64,000 nt of DNA from Chrysoperla carnea (GCF_905475395.1 NC_058337.1:95598368-95662367), one strand, 5' to 3'. Counted from the first letter of the stretch, positions 1 to 11,800 are shown. Notes: generated from the sequence alone by a model not told the origin. Numbers and translations are program-made.

Positions 1-1466
1 TTCAAAGGCAGAAAGAGCAAACTTAATAATTGAAATGATGCCAAAATTAATCCTAAACATAATAATATTATAGTCAAATGTATTATCTATACGTCACATG
101 GTTACGATGACGAAAACATTCTTTCGGCCATGAAAAAACATATCATGTAATGTTACAAAAGTACACAAATTTTCCAATTTTCTTAAAAATATTAATTGGA
201 TTTATTAAAAAAATAAACTGCATAAAATTTTTATAAAACAAAAATAAAGAAGATTATAAAAATTCTGCACATAATTAGCAAAACATAATATGTTTTTTAA
301 TTTTCTGCCGTTTTATGTTTATGTAATTAGTTATAGACCTAATAATTAAATTTAAATAAATATAAAATTTCTTGTAAAAATTATATTTACCTGTTTGAAA
401 GTATAGTTGAAATAATAAATTAATTAAATTGATAATTAATACACTTAAAACGTAATTAAGATATTCGAAACGATAATAATGACGGTGTTTAGTGGACTAT
501 GAGTGTCCCTAATGTTTTTAGTAACACTAACGATAAACAAGAATACAAACAAACAACATTGGTACTAAGATCTTTCGTTAAACAGTAACGATATCAAAAC
601 ATGATTATTTTAAAATCGTGTTTTATTTCGAGTCGCGATGTCTCCCGCATTGTTTTTTTTAATTTCTAAATTACTGTAATAATTTGAATAGTGATTTTAT
701 TGTTTCTAGTCTATCGCAAAAAATGTCAAATGTATTAATTGGTATTTACATCACTTATTTGCCTCAAACAATTTTTCAATTCCCTTTTAATTAGTTTCTT
801 TTTTTTGGATGACATAATGTGTATTTAAAAATAGAAATTAAAAATATAGTAATTGTATTTTGTACAACTACGATGTGTTTGTTTTAAGTATTTAAATTTT
901 TTCAAATACGATTTATTTAAAATTGTTTATGGAAATTTTTTGCTTGAATTTAATTGTAATAGTGAATAGGCTACAAATTTATTTTATTAATAATAAATTT
1001 AAAAAAACGTGCTGCAAAATAGTTTTGGTCTTAACAGAAAAAACCGGACGGTTCAACCAAAAAATATCGCGATCCGTCTTATATATATCGGGATCGGGTC
1101 TAAAGATTATGAAAATTCGTATACTGATAGTATTCAACATAAGAGTAAAGGCAAAATGGTGGAGAGTTGCCATAATCGTGTCATTTTACCTTAAAGAATC
1201 TGTACTTTTAATTGATAAACTTTTTTTAAATTCAAATTCAAGTATTGATTTCTCTCTACGTTTCCGAGTAAAACAAGGAACTCATTACTCTCCTAAATGA
1301 TACTGGGATATTTTGCATAAGGAATTTATTAACCTCCAAAATCGAAATTTTGTTGATAATAAATAAATTAAATAATACAGAGTACAAACAAAATTGGATT
1401 AAAATTGTAATTATTATTAATATATTCGTTGTTCATTCAAAGATGACAAAAAGTACCATATTGGTA
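1..1466. other. Non-coding AT-rich region, no gene seen
   Basis: Long A/T runs with stops in all frames. The longest open stretches (around 923-1300) have low-complexity composition and no domain or motif I recognise, so I treat them as chance ORFs. Nothing else could be supported here. Confidence 0.6.
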
Positions 1467-2886
1467 ATTTTGATAAACCAAATATGAAATCCTACTGAAT
1501 TTGGGCCATAATTTTCCGAGTTTTGCCATACTATTAACCTAGCTCTAATAGGTTTCAAGAATTTGGAGTCCTGGTCCCGGAATTAAGCACATTAGTGATA
1601 GCTAGCGAAAAATTAACATCATAGCTGAAAAGAATGACTCAAAATTAGTGAGTATCAAAAAAAAATTCCAATAAGATTGGATCAAATTTGCCTGTGTTAT
1701 CAAAAAAAAAATCGAATTTTTTAACTTTATGACGTCATCAAAATCCAAAAAATTTAATTTTGCTCTATCACATCCAAATTTAATCCAATTTTGATAAACC
1801 AAGTATGTAATCCTACTAAATTTGGGTCATACTTTTCAAATTTGTGATCAAAATTAACGTAGCTCTAATAGGTTTCAAGAATGCGGAGTCCTGGCCCCGG
1901 AATTAAGTGCACAAGTGATAGCTAGCGAAAAATTGATATCACAGCTGAAAAGAATGACCCAAAATTAGTGGGTTTCAAAAAAAATTTCAATAAGATCGGA
2001 TCAAATATGCCTGCGTTATCAAAAAAATCGAATTTTTCAACTTTATGACGTCATCGAAATCCAAAAAATTTAATTTTGCTCTATCACATCCAAATTTTGT
2101 CCAATTTTGATAAACCAAGTATGTAATCCTATTATAATTGGGTCATACTTTTCAAATTTGTGACCAAAATTAACGTAGCTCTAATAGGTTTCAAGAATGT
2201 GGAGTCCTGGCCCCGGAATTAAGTGCACAAGTGATAGCTAGCGAAAAATTGATATCACAGCTGAAAAGAATGACTCAAAATTAGTGGGTTTCAAAAAAAA
2301 TTTCAATAAGATCGGATCAAATATGCCTGCGTTATCAAAAAAATCGAATTTTTCAACTTTATGACGTCATCAAAATCAAAAAAATTTAATTTTGCTCTAT
2401 CACATCCAAATTTTATTCAATTTTGATAAACCAAGTATGTAATCCTACTAAATTTGGGTCATACTTTTCAAATTTGTGATCAAAATTAACGTAGCTCTAA
2501 TAGGTTTCAAGAATGTGGAGTCCTGGCCCCGGAATTAAGTGCACAAGTGATAGCTAGCGAAAAATTGATATCACAGCTGAAAAGAATGACCCAAAATTAG
2601 TGGGTTTCAAAAAAAATTTCAATAAGATCGGATCAAATATGACTGCGTTATCAAAAAAATCGAATTTTTCAACTTTATGACGTCATCAAAATCAAAAAAA
2701 TTTAATTTTGCTCTATCACATCCAAATTTTATTCAATTTTGATAAACCAAGTATGTAATCCTACTAAATTTGGGTCATACTTTTCAAATTTGTGATCAAA
2801 ATTAACGTAGCTCTAATAGGTTTCAAGAATGTGGAGTCCTGGTCCCGGAATTAAGCACATAAGTGATAGCTAGCGAAAAATTGACA
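1467..2886 (+). repeat. Tandem satellite-like array, unit about 316 bp, about 4.5 copies
   Basis: The marker TGATAAACCA recurs at 1471, 1792, 2108, 2424 and 2740, giving periods of 321, 316, 316 and 316 bp; the last unit is cut short near 2886. Each full unit has a perfect TGACGTCA octamer (starts 1730, 2046, 2362, 2678). The internal units are nearly identical (CTGGCCCCGGAATTAAGTG), while the first and last carry a shared variant (CTGGTCCCGGAATTAAGCAC). This pattern fits homogenisation of the interior by unequal exchange. A two-unit copy lies in inverted orientation at 32.1-32.7 kb. Confidence 0.95.
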
Positions 2887-4670
2887 TAATACCTATAGGT
2901 ATTATTTTTGAAATCTACGTATTTTAGAAAAAATTTTTGACTTATGTAATTTATGGCCGAAGAAGTAAATTATTTAAAAAATGTTTAACAATCTTATTTT
3001 TTTAATAAAAAAGTACTTTTTGGGATTTGGAATCAATAAATTTAGCACCAATAAGTACAAAAAATTTTTTCTGATGAAAACCATGTAAAATCAAAATGAC
3101 AATAAAAGCTATTATAGAATCAATTTTTGTTTGAACATTTAATATTACAGTTTTTTATCAATTGTGATTAGTGTTTACCTAATAAGTATACTCATAGTTC
3201 GATTGAAACCGCTATGAATTGTTATAATTTTCCATGTATTGTAATTTCCCAAGGGAAGTATTATATTCCAATAAAAATATACAGGAATCATTTCAAAGTT
3301 AATGTATAAATGTATATGTTACAGTCAAAACCAATAACTAGTCAAAATTAGTTCTATTAATCAATAATTTTGACTATATAGCTTCTCTTCAAGTTCAATT
3401 CGGACTGTAAAAGTACCTTGACTAAGAGTTTTAGTTAAAAAACCTTTACTTAAAAAAACGCACAAATATACTGAATTAGAAATAGTTCAAGAGCTTTCCA
3501 CTTTGTTCATTTCACGATTCCGGTCACCCTGTTTATTACGAAAATATTTTTAAAATGTATCTACAGCCAATAACCCCCCATCTATTCCTGAACGAAAATT
3601 TTGTTTAAATCAAGCCGTTTAGCCATAATCTTCCGTGTCGTATAGCGCGAGCATATATAATACCCTAGCCAGTATTGAATATCAATTTTCTTGGAATTTT
3701 TTTCGTGTTTTGGAATCTAAATGTCTTGAACAAATTGTTTAACCAAAATTTTTCTACGAAAAATGACCTCGCCCACCCCCTTAATAATTAGAGTCTATTA
3801 TTAGCTAACCAAAAGCTTTCAATTATCTATCTTTAATAGATTTTGAGAAAATGGAAACTAAAGTTTTGCCTTAATTTGGATCCTCACTGGAAAACAAAGA
3901 TATTTACGAAAAAATGTTTTAAACAAAAATCACTTTGGGCAAAACTTTTTAAGTTTAAATTAGGGCAAAACTTAAGTTTCTCAAAACGACAGAGAGTTGA
4001 AAATGTAGCTAGTTTCATAGTAAGTCTATTGATTCTAATTTCATACTATTACATACTTCAGACTTTTGCATGAGAAAATGTGTAGTCTGCTTTCGAGACT
4101 ATAAATGAAAAATATGTGGCAACGTTGCTTTTTCGACGCGTGCGAGAGTATGGGAGAGTATATATTAAGTGTACACACAAACATGCGTATAACATTAAAA
4201 AGTTACTTATTTATAAAATAGTTGCCCAATCGTCATAAAAGGCGTAGATTTTTATTAAATATTAGTTTTAAAATTTTTTTATTTTATCAGGTCAAATGAT
4301 TTTTTTATTATTATATTATTGTATTAACGAGTTAATTTACGAGTTAAAAATCCATAATCCCCACTTTTTCCATTTAAACGAATGTAAATACGGTTGATTT
4401 TTAAATAAATTACTAATAATTACTAAGCAAAAAATCAGGCAAAGCATGCTGAAATTTTGCACAGGTGTTAAAAACATCAAATTAACATTATTGTGTCAAA
4501 TTTTTACCTGTACATATTATTTAATACTTATATAATTTCTACTTGTTTGCATAGTTGTAATTTTTAGTTTTTCCTTGACAATTGAATGAGTTCACGCTGA
4601 TATTCGTTAATCTTGGATTGGATACTAGTAAAATTTTTAATTCTAAGTGGTTTACAGTGTCCTAGGTAAC
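2887..4670. other. Non-coding region with one perfect inverted repeat
   Basis: No gene seen. Within it, TAGTCAAAATTA (3339-3350) is matched by its exact reverse complement at 3365-3376, and a related CAGTCAAAA lies at 3323. The AGTCAA core resembles the palindrome cluster near 41.4 kb. The 76-codon open stretch near 3843 has no recognisable domain. Confidence 0.5.
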
Positions 4671-5215
4671 TCAAAATCGGAATAATTCGAAGGCATTTAT
4701 TTTACATTTTAACATACTGCCAATTGCTGAGTGCCGCCAAAATATAATGCCGTATTTCACAATAGAAAGGATATTAGCATAATAAACATCGTTTGAGTTT
4801 TTCAAGGGAAAGTATATTTTGTTGCTTTCGTAGCGCGTTTTGTTTTGCAATTTTTTTTTGTCTAGACACTCATTTAATTCATTATCTATTATTAATCCTA
4901 AAAATTGGGTTACCATCGGTAACAGAAATAGTTTCGTTGAAGTTTGCCAAAGTAATTGAGTGCTCCTAAACCAAATCGCACTAGTTTTTTCAAAGTGTAT
5001 TTTTAAACTGTTTTTTAAAAACATTTTAAAACCTTTTCAATCCATTTTTGTAAATTTTTAATAGATTTCCTTATTTCTTGTTTATTCTTATTACTACCAC
5101 GATAAAATACCAAAGTATCATCCACGTACTATATCAATTTTTCATTTTTTATGGCTGGTAGGTCGTTAATATAAAGTAACAATAAAAGAGGTCCTAGAAG
5201 TGAGTCTTGGGGAAT
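4671..5215 (-). pseudogene. Degenerate non-LTR retrotransposon reverse transcriptase fragment
   Basis: On the minus strand the translation upstream of 5024 reads QDSLLGPLL, then LYINDLPAIK, an in-frame stop (5129-5131), then YVDDTLVFYRG. These match the reverse transcriptase core: the QGSxLGPLLF and INDLP blocks followed by the Y-x-D-D catalytic box at 5117-5128. A change of frame follows near 5024. The next stretch, 117 codons, holds KTSAIWFRS, FLGLIIDNEL and SIVKYGIIFW, which fit the thumb/connection region of Jockey/CR1-like LINEs. The finger region, endonuclease and first ORF are absent. At least one stop and one frameshift make this a dead fragment. Jockey- versus CR1-clade assignment is uncertain. 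Confidence 0.85.
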
Positions 5216-5716
5216 GTTGTAGCATACCATTGCGATAAGTCAGTTAATTATTAAATTAAGATCAACCAATAATCTACTTTACTATTTTAATTAAAAGGTT
5301 GTTGGTCTATTCTAAGAATCATATCCACACGATTTGGTTAGTTATATGAATATGTCAATCATATTTAAATCAAATTAATTATCAACAAAATTATAATAAA
5401 TAATGGAAACGTATTGTACATACGTACGGACCCCAGGTCATGTTCATACCATAAAAATTATACAATATAATACATAACAGCCGTTTTCTAAATATTGGGT
5501 CTAGGGGCTGCTAGAAAGGGCTAAAACGAAATTTATTTTAAGACAGCAATACTGAGTGTATTCGTAAAATTGATAAAAGTCAATAATGAATTAAAGGATT
5601 ATTGTTAGAAGTTGTTAAGATTAAAAAAGTTTTCCTGCTGACTTGGTAACAGGAAGTAGGAGAGTACAATAAAGAATTTTTTTTCTTCTTTTTTTTATAC
5701 GTGGATGTGAATAGGG

Positions 5717-6139
5717 CTCAGGGGTCGATAGCCTTTAGAGTCAGAAGAATAAAAAATTTCAAAGTTTTTAAAGAGCCACAAACGTTTTTCTTGCCAACAA
5801 TAAATTTATGTTACAATAAATAGTAGCATTATCTATTTATTCAAACACGCGCCAAATTAATAAAAAAACCAAATTTTAAGACAAAATTTTACTTAAATTT
5901 CAAACAGCTGTATCTCCGCGAAAAATCATCGATCAATTACATTTCTAGAGATCCAGTTTCAACTCCAAATGGCTCAATGTGTATTTCGTTACTATTTGTG
6001 TTGAGAGGCTTTACTATGAATGCTAGAGTTGCTTTGTTGGTTTGTTGTTATTTTTATTTCGGCTGAATTTTTTTAGAACGATTTTATTTACATCCAAAGA
6101 GCCGTATGTGGCTCGCGAGCCTCAGGACGCCGACCGCTG
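5717..6139. mobile_element. hAT-like MITE with near-perfect 8-bp target duplication
   Basis: The left end reads CTCAGGGGTCGATAGCC and the reverse complement of the right end reads CAGCGGTCGGCGTCC, giving short imperfect terminal inverted repeats of the hAT CAGNGGTCG type. The flanks are GAATAGGG (5709-5716) and GAATAGGT (6140-6147), an 8-bp duplication with one mismatch, the size hAT transposases make. The interior has AGAGCCACAAACG near the left and AGAGCCGTATGTGGCTC near the right end. There is no transposase ORF. An extra CT between duplication and TIR leaves the left boundary uncertain by 2 bp. Confidence 0.65.
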
Positions 6140-6663
6140 GAATAGGTAAAACTTATTGTTTTCGTAAGGAATAAAAATTTTTGTTATCACATTTTCATAA
6201 AATTGTACATTTTTGTTATAGGTAACATATTATTTTGTAATTACACCATGCTGATGCAATAATTTAAGGTTGTTTCTTTATTTGTAATAATGTTGACCGA
6301 AATAAGTTAACGAAAATGATTTTAAAATAGATTTACAAACTAAATTTAAATCAATGTAAATTGTATTAGGTCAGATAGTATATTGAAATATTTTCCCGTT
6401 TTAATAGCTACCGGAACAAATTATTAATTTTTGTAATATTGTACCTATTTAAAAAAAAAATAGTTTAATAATACAAAAAATTTAACAATAACTATTTATT
6501 TTTAATTGTCTTTAAATTGAGATATTCGAGCAAATAATTTAAATAGCTGATTATGTTGCAATATGATTCATCGTATTCCGTTAATGTAAGCTTACCTTTA
6601 TCAATTTTGATTTGCATTATAACTAAGTTCATTGGTCATTGATACCTCCACATGCAATGTTTT
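6140..6663. other. AT-rich spacer, nothing recognised
   Basis: Low-complexity AT-rich sequence between the hAT-like MITE and the first copy of repeat family D. No coding potential or repeat structure was seen. Confidence 0.5.
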
Positions 6664-7655
6664 TATACCATGTATATATGAAATATTCATAGTATATTAA
6701 GTTTAGTCCAAAGTTTGTAACGCCTAAAAATATTGATGCTCTTAAAAAAAATTTTGGTATAGGTGTCCATAGAATCACCTAATTAGTCCATTTCCGGTTG
6801 TCTGCCCGTCTGTCCGTCTGTATGCCAACACGATAACTCAAAAATGAAAAGAGATATCAAGATGAAATTTTTATATCGCAGTCAGGATGTGAAAAGTGAG
6901 GTTGAGTTCGTAAATGAGCAACATAAGTCAATTGGATCTTGACCTATGAGTCCGTAGGACCTATCTTGTAAACCGTTAGAGGTAGAACAAAAATTTAAAT
7001 GTAAAAAATGTTCCTTATAAAAAAATAACTTTTGTTTGAAACATTTTTTTGTAAACATTACTGTTTACCCACAAGGGCGCTTATTCGTTGTGTGCGTAGT
7101 CATGGTAGGGACAATAAAATCGATGCCAGCGCTTTAAGTGAAAAATTTTGGAGTTAAAGGGGGCTGTTATGACTAATTTGCAATTCTTTACATGTTAATG
7201 TAATAGAAATGTCAAATTAAAATTATTGAAAAAAACGAATTAATTAAACTTAATGCATTAAAAATTGTGAAAATAAGAAATCTAATTGAACAAATATTAT
7301 TTTTCAAATGTAAATTATCATAATTATTTATTTAAATTTGTGAAACAAGAATATTAAATTTTAAATGTAAGTCTTAAATGCAATCCATACAATTATATAT
7401 GCATCCATACAATTCTATAATTAGAGTAGTGTATCGTTACCATGGAAACGAAACTCACGCACGGAGCGAATTAGGTGCAAATTTTATAGTATGCATTAAT
7501 ATGGGAATATCAGGGTGTGTTTGTAGCTATTTAAAAGTGTATTTGTACTTTTTTTATTTACGTGACGTCAAAAAACAAACGATTGCTTCATCAGCACAGT
7601 CTATACATGGTATTTCAACAATTAACTTAGTCAATTGTTTGTTTTCACTTGTTTT
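6664..7655 (+). repeat. Dispersed repeat family D, copy 1 (subfamily with CRE), split by an insertion
   Basis: Begins TATACCATGTATATATGAAA and ends CAATTGTTTGTTTTCACTTG, as do the copies at 20.4, 53.4 and 57.7 kb. Conserved internal blocks include AAGTTTGTAACGC, ATAGGTGT(C/T)CATAGAATCACC, the CTGTCCGTCTGT run, CACGATAACTCAAAAA and AAACCGTTAGAG. It is interrupted by about 385 bp at 7081-7465. The right part has the ATTTACGTGACGTC block that marks one of two subfamilies. There are no terminal inverted repeats, LTRs or ORF, so the class is unknown. Confidence 0.85.
7081..7465. mobile_element. Insertion nested in repeat D copy 1, possible MITE
   Basis: In the uninterrupted copies the block ending TGTTTACCC(A/G)(C/T)GAG runs directly into AATTAGGTG; here about 385 bp of unrelated sequence separates them. 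The insert's ends show weak inverted similarity (GTGTGCGTAG...CATGGTAG on the left, and GTGCGTGAG...CATGGTAACG on the reverse complement of the right). A short GCG on each side may be a target duplication. It has no ORF of note. Confidence 0.55.
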
Positions 7656-7993
7656 CGTTTGACCTTTACGCTAAAAATTCGAAGAGGTTACAAAATCGCT
7701 AAATATGAAAGTTGCAATATTAAGCTTTCTCCATGTCAGATAAAGTAATTAGTCTGTGAATAAATTTCCAGTTATTGCTCAAGATATTTTATTAGTGATA
7801 TTATTACTGTTGTTATAACTGATTAAATTATCTAAGTTTACTGAAATTGATGTCAAAAATATCTGTTTCAACTTTATTATTTTACTGTACATATGACTCA
7901 ACAAGTGCATTATTATACGAGCAATAAATATCGATTGAATGTAACAAAAGTGAAAAAATTAATTGTTGCTTGAACAAATCTATTATAAGTATC

Positions 7994-8062
7994 ACCACAT
8001 GTATTTTAACGCATGCGTTTCGTTCATTGTTTCGTCAATTTACAACTGAACAAACATGTGGT
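7994..8062. promoter_or_regulatory. Inverted repeat and palindrome cluster upstream of the transporter promoter
   Basis: ACCACATGT (7994-8002) is matched by its reverse complement ACATGTGGT (8054-8062). Between them lies a perfect 10-bp palindrome, ACGCATGCGT (8009-8018). A second GCATGC follows near 8092, and TTACGTCA, a CRE variant, is at 8189-8196. These sit about 45-250 bp upstream of the TATA box. A regulatory role is inference from position and symmetry; a small foldback remnant is the alternative. Confidence 0.35.
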
Positions 8063-8242
8063 TCAAAATTATTTAGTAAAAGTTATCAGACGCATGCAAA
8101 CATGCTTTGATTAAGTTGTTCGTACTGTATGTTTTAAACAAGAAAATCATTTACCTGAATGAAATAAAATGCATTATTCAAAGTAAAATTACGTCATACA
8201 TTTATTGAATATAAATTTAAAATATTCAACAAAAAATCGCGC

Positions 8243-8275
8243 TATAAATAGTTGTCATTGAAATTATTTTCATTG
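8243..8275 (+). promoter_or_regulatory. Candidate TATA-Inr core promoter of the SLC7 gene
   Basis: TATAAATAG begins at 8243, and an arthropod-initiator-like TCATTG begins at 8270, which would put the start base (A, 8272) 29 bp downstream of the first T. This is the canonical spacing. The 5'UTR would be only about 37 nt. A second TCATTG lies at 8255, too close to the TATA box to be its initiator. No transcript data support it. Confidence 0.55.
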
Positions 8276-8286
8276 TTGTAAAAAAA

Positions 8287-8295
8287 ATGTGTTAA
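8287..8295 (+). promoter_or_regulatory. Minimal upstream ORF (Met-Cys-stop) before the SLC7 start
   Basis: ATG TGT TAA lies 13 nt upstream of the main ATG and about 15 nt from the predicted cap. So close to a cap it would probably be skipped by leaky scanning, or it could tune initiation. This depends on the transcription start being near 8272. Confidence 0.35.
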
Positions 8296-8308
8296 AAAAG
8301 ATTTCAAA

Positions 8309-8807
8309 ATGTCTCGTAAAAGTTCATTAATAGAATTAAAGCCGGGTAACGGTAAAATAGAAATTCGAAGCGATAATATATCGAACGATAATGGAAAAGT
8401 TGTGTTAAAACGTAAAATTACATTATTAAATGGTGTAGCGTTAATTGTTGGTACAATTATTGGTAGTGGTATATTTATATCACCCACAGGTGTATATTTG
8501 GAAACGAAATCAATCGGTGTATCATTGATTGTTTGGGCGTTAAGTGGTGTTTTCTCAATGTTTGGTGCATTATGTTATGCTGAATTAGGTACTTCTATAC
8601 AACGTTCTGGTGGTGATTATGCATATATTTATGTTGCATTTGGTCCGTTACCTGCTTTCTTACGTTTATGGATTGCTATTTTGATTATTCGACCAACAAC
8701 ACAAGCAATTGTTGCATTAACATTTGCACAATATGCCGCTAAACCATTTTTCCCTGATTGTGATACACCAGATATTGCTGTGCGACTTTTAGCTGCTGTT
8801 TGTTTAT
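8309..8807 (+). CDS. SLC7 transporter exon 1 (residues 1-166)
   Basis: Contains the start codon, a cytosolic N-terminus of about 36 residues, helices 1 to about 3 and Cys151 (codon 8759-8761). It ends in phase 1 at T|GTAAGT, a consensus donor; the T joins GT of exon 2 to make Cys167. The open frame runs on past the donor into the intron and must be trimmed there. Confidence 0.95.
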
Positions 8808-11800
8808 GTAAGTTATTTATTTATTTTGATTACAAAACAAATTTTTAACTTTTTATGTACAATGACATTGTACTGGACAACGAGCCAGTGAACTAATTAA
8901 AGAGGGGCAACTAACGTATGTTTACTAATTTACAATTTGTTGTAAAAATTATTTTTTAGCTATTCATAAAATACGTCACGCAAACAGGGGAGCAAGAGGT
9001 GATGCTAGTCATAACGAAGTGTGGCCAAGGAGGGGGGGGGTTGTTTTATTTTAGGTTTAGACGTAGCTTGTTTGTTTTTTTTTATAAATTTTTATGGGGA
9101 GGGGGCTAAAAGGCAAACTTTTTCGTTTTTTATGAATAGCGTCTTTACAAGTAGTTCAAGTTACCTATATCATTTGTTGTAATATAAAAAGGGCGCTGGG
9201 TTAGGTTAGGTTAGGTTAGGTTTGGTTAGGTTAGGTTATATTGGCTTTCCACGAAAGACACACTTAGACTATAGAACTCATTGTGATTCCATAAATGTGT
9301 TTTACCACCTTTCCGCTGATAATTTCATTTAATAGCTCCGCAATTTGCACCTTCTTCATGCATATACCATGCATTACACCAGCACATCACAACTATTAAT
9401 TAAATAAATTTTGTGCGACGTCGGGAATCAAACCCGCTACCCTAAGCATACCGCGGACGGAATTGAATTACGGGCGCAAACAGCGTATTCTTGCGAGAAA
9501 TGAAGTTTTTTAACTGAATGTTCAAATTGTGAGGCACTTGCCAAATGCGGGTGATTTGTAGAAAAACTCGTTTGTCTGACTAAGTTAGTCCAAAGTTATT
9601 TAATTAAAATAACTTATCTTGTGAAATTAACTTGAGAAAAAATCTGATTTGAAAACTATCCATTTTCGAAAGCTTATCCTATGAGAAATTTTTTTTCCAT
9701 TTATGGAGTTATGGACAGAAAGCTAACGTCTTTTTTTCAATTCTAACAGAAGAAAATTGCTTTTAACAATTGCAGAAGTACATGATTAATGAAGATTATT
9801 TAATATTTGTTTTCTATTTTCGAAGTTCTGAACGGAGATAGGTGCATTTTTAGAATGGGCCGGAAGTACGACTAGTCGATTGAGTTTTTATTTGTTTGAT
9901 TTCTTCTTCATAGCTTTCACTAGTAATACGGATAATAATACGCTTGGTATCAATTTCCTATGAACACGAACACAGAGGTGGTCCCAAAAGACTTCGTTTT
10001 GAAACCAATAACTTCTTTCATATTCTATCAGTGCCTCTAAAAGGAATCAAAGCCATTTTCTTCATTAAAAAATGAAGATTTTGCGGTTTATATTGCAAGT
10101 TTTAACTTGTGATGTCACAAAGTTCGGATCCCTCCCATACCCCTTGTCACACAATGTCACATTTCTTTGACCCCTCTCCCTAAATTTGTGACGTAATTAA
10201 TGGATGATCCCTAATACACCTAATCGCCAAAATAAAGTACATAAACTGCCTTAAAGAAATAAAAAAATTATTTGTTATTTAATAAGAAACTAGTAAAAAA
10301 AGTTGTTTTTAAAAAATAACAGTAATAACTTATTATTTATTATTATAATAAAAATCATCTGTAGATAAAAATATTCAAATCAAGGTCATAATTTGTCACT
10401 GAAAATCCCGAAATATAAGTAAATTTGTTGTGTTACCATGTCTACAAACAAAATATATTGAATCATTGCATGTCAATTGTTTAAGGCGTTTTCATACCAA
10501 AACGAAAGTGTTACCAAAAATTTCAAATGAAGGTGGATTGATAAGAGCCATTTTCCGCCCATTACACACTCGAAAATAAAAGTTTTGATTTTCAATTTTT
10601 ATTGAAAGCATTTGTATTCTTAAAGATGTGTACTTTTGTTTACCATTTCCTTTACGTATTGTGTTAAAAATGATTTTCATTAAACTTATAATCATATAGC
10701 AGATTAAAAAAAATTATTAAAATACGAAAATCATCCAAGATTACAATTTAATAAACTAAAATATTTATGATAATGTTTAATGTTTATCATCTCGGAAACT
10801 TTAATTTATGCCTATGGATTATAGTAACGATTACCTTGGTATGAACGAGGTTCGTCAAATAAAAAACAGTGTCAACACATCTATTTTACCAAAAACGAAA
10901 ACCCTATTTTAACTTGATGTTTATAAAATAAACTATTTCAAAATTTTGGCTTCAGGGGCGTATAGTAATTTTTTGACATAAGTTTTTCTAAGGCCCTCCT
11001 CTAACAACTAGTTTGCAACTTGTTTTTTATCATAAATTTTCCAATTAAGGTAGTACTAGCGCCAAGACAAATTTCGACTTGTGGTTGAAATTATTTATAT
11101 CTTATTTTCAACTTTGATGATTAATTTTCGAAAAATTCTTACTTTTTGCCTTTCGGTTTTTTTTGTTTTCAATAATTAATTTATTAAGTTTTTTAAATTA
11201 AATAGTTTTTTCTTATATATAAGACCAATGTTTAATGTGCCTACTGTTGAAGTCATTTATTTATTTAAATAATTGGACAACCCCTCCTTCCTAAAATTTT
11301 CAGAATTGATTTGGACTTGAATTGAAAAAATTAATTCTCTTATCCAAAATTGCACTGGCGCTCGTACATCCTTAAAATGAAAAAAAATCCAAACCACGGA
11401 AATCGGCTGGTTACAAACTAATTTCCAACTGGTTTGCAACCTAAATTGCAATCAGGATAGGAAGGCCTTAATTGATTTTATTATCGAATTGAAAATATAG
11501 AAGCATAATAGAGCAAATTCTATTTACAAAATTTAAATTTGATAATTGTGATGGAAATTTATCAGAAACTTAAAAATAAATTAACAATATATATTTGACT
11601 AGCTAGATACCCGCCCGCTTCACTGGGCTTAAAAGTAAAAACCATCGCTTGATAGCCTCCACCGTCTCTTAATATACTCAGTTTTTAATTTTGTTAAATG
11701 TAAAATAGTCATAATTCGTTGAGTATATCAGAGAAGTTGGATATGATTTGTTTGACATATACTATTTTAAATTTTTACAGAATTCTTTAATTTATGGTTT

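Noticed and set aside
923..1300. 125-codon open stretch as a gene
   Set aside because: Low-complexity composition, no domain, several overlapping open frames on both strands, no splice or promoter support.
1467..2886. Regularly spaced repeats as a CRISPR array
   Set aside because: The 316-bp unit has no short repeat/variable spacer structure, and the context is eukaryotic.
8242..8487. Minus-strand open stretch over the transporter start
   Set aside because: Antisense shadow of exon 1, which has clear family identity on the + strand.
9196..9238. A true chromosome end or telomere
   Set aside because: Only seven units, internal to a gene with coding sequence on both sides.
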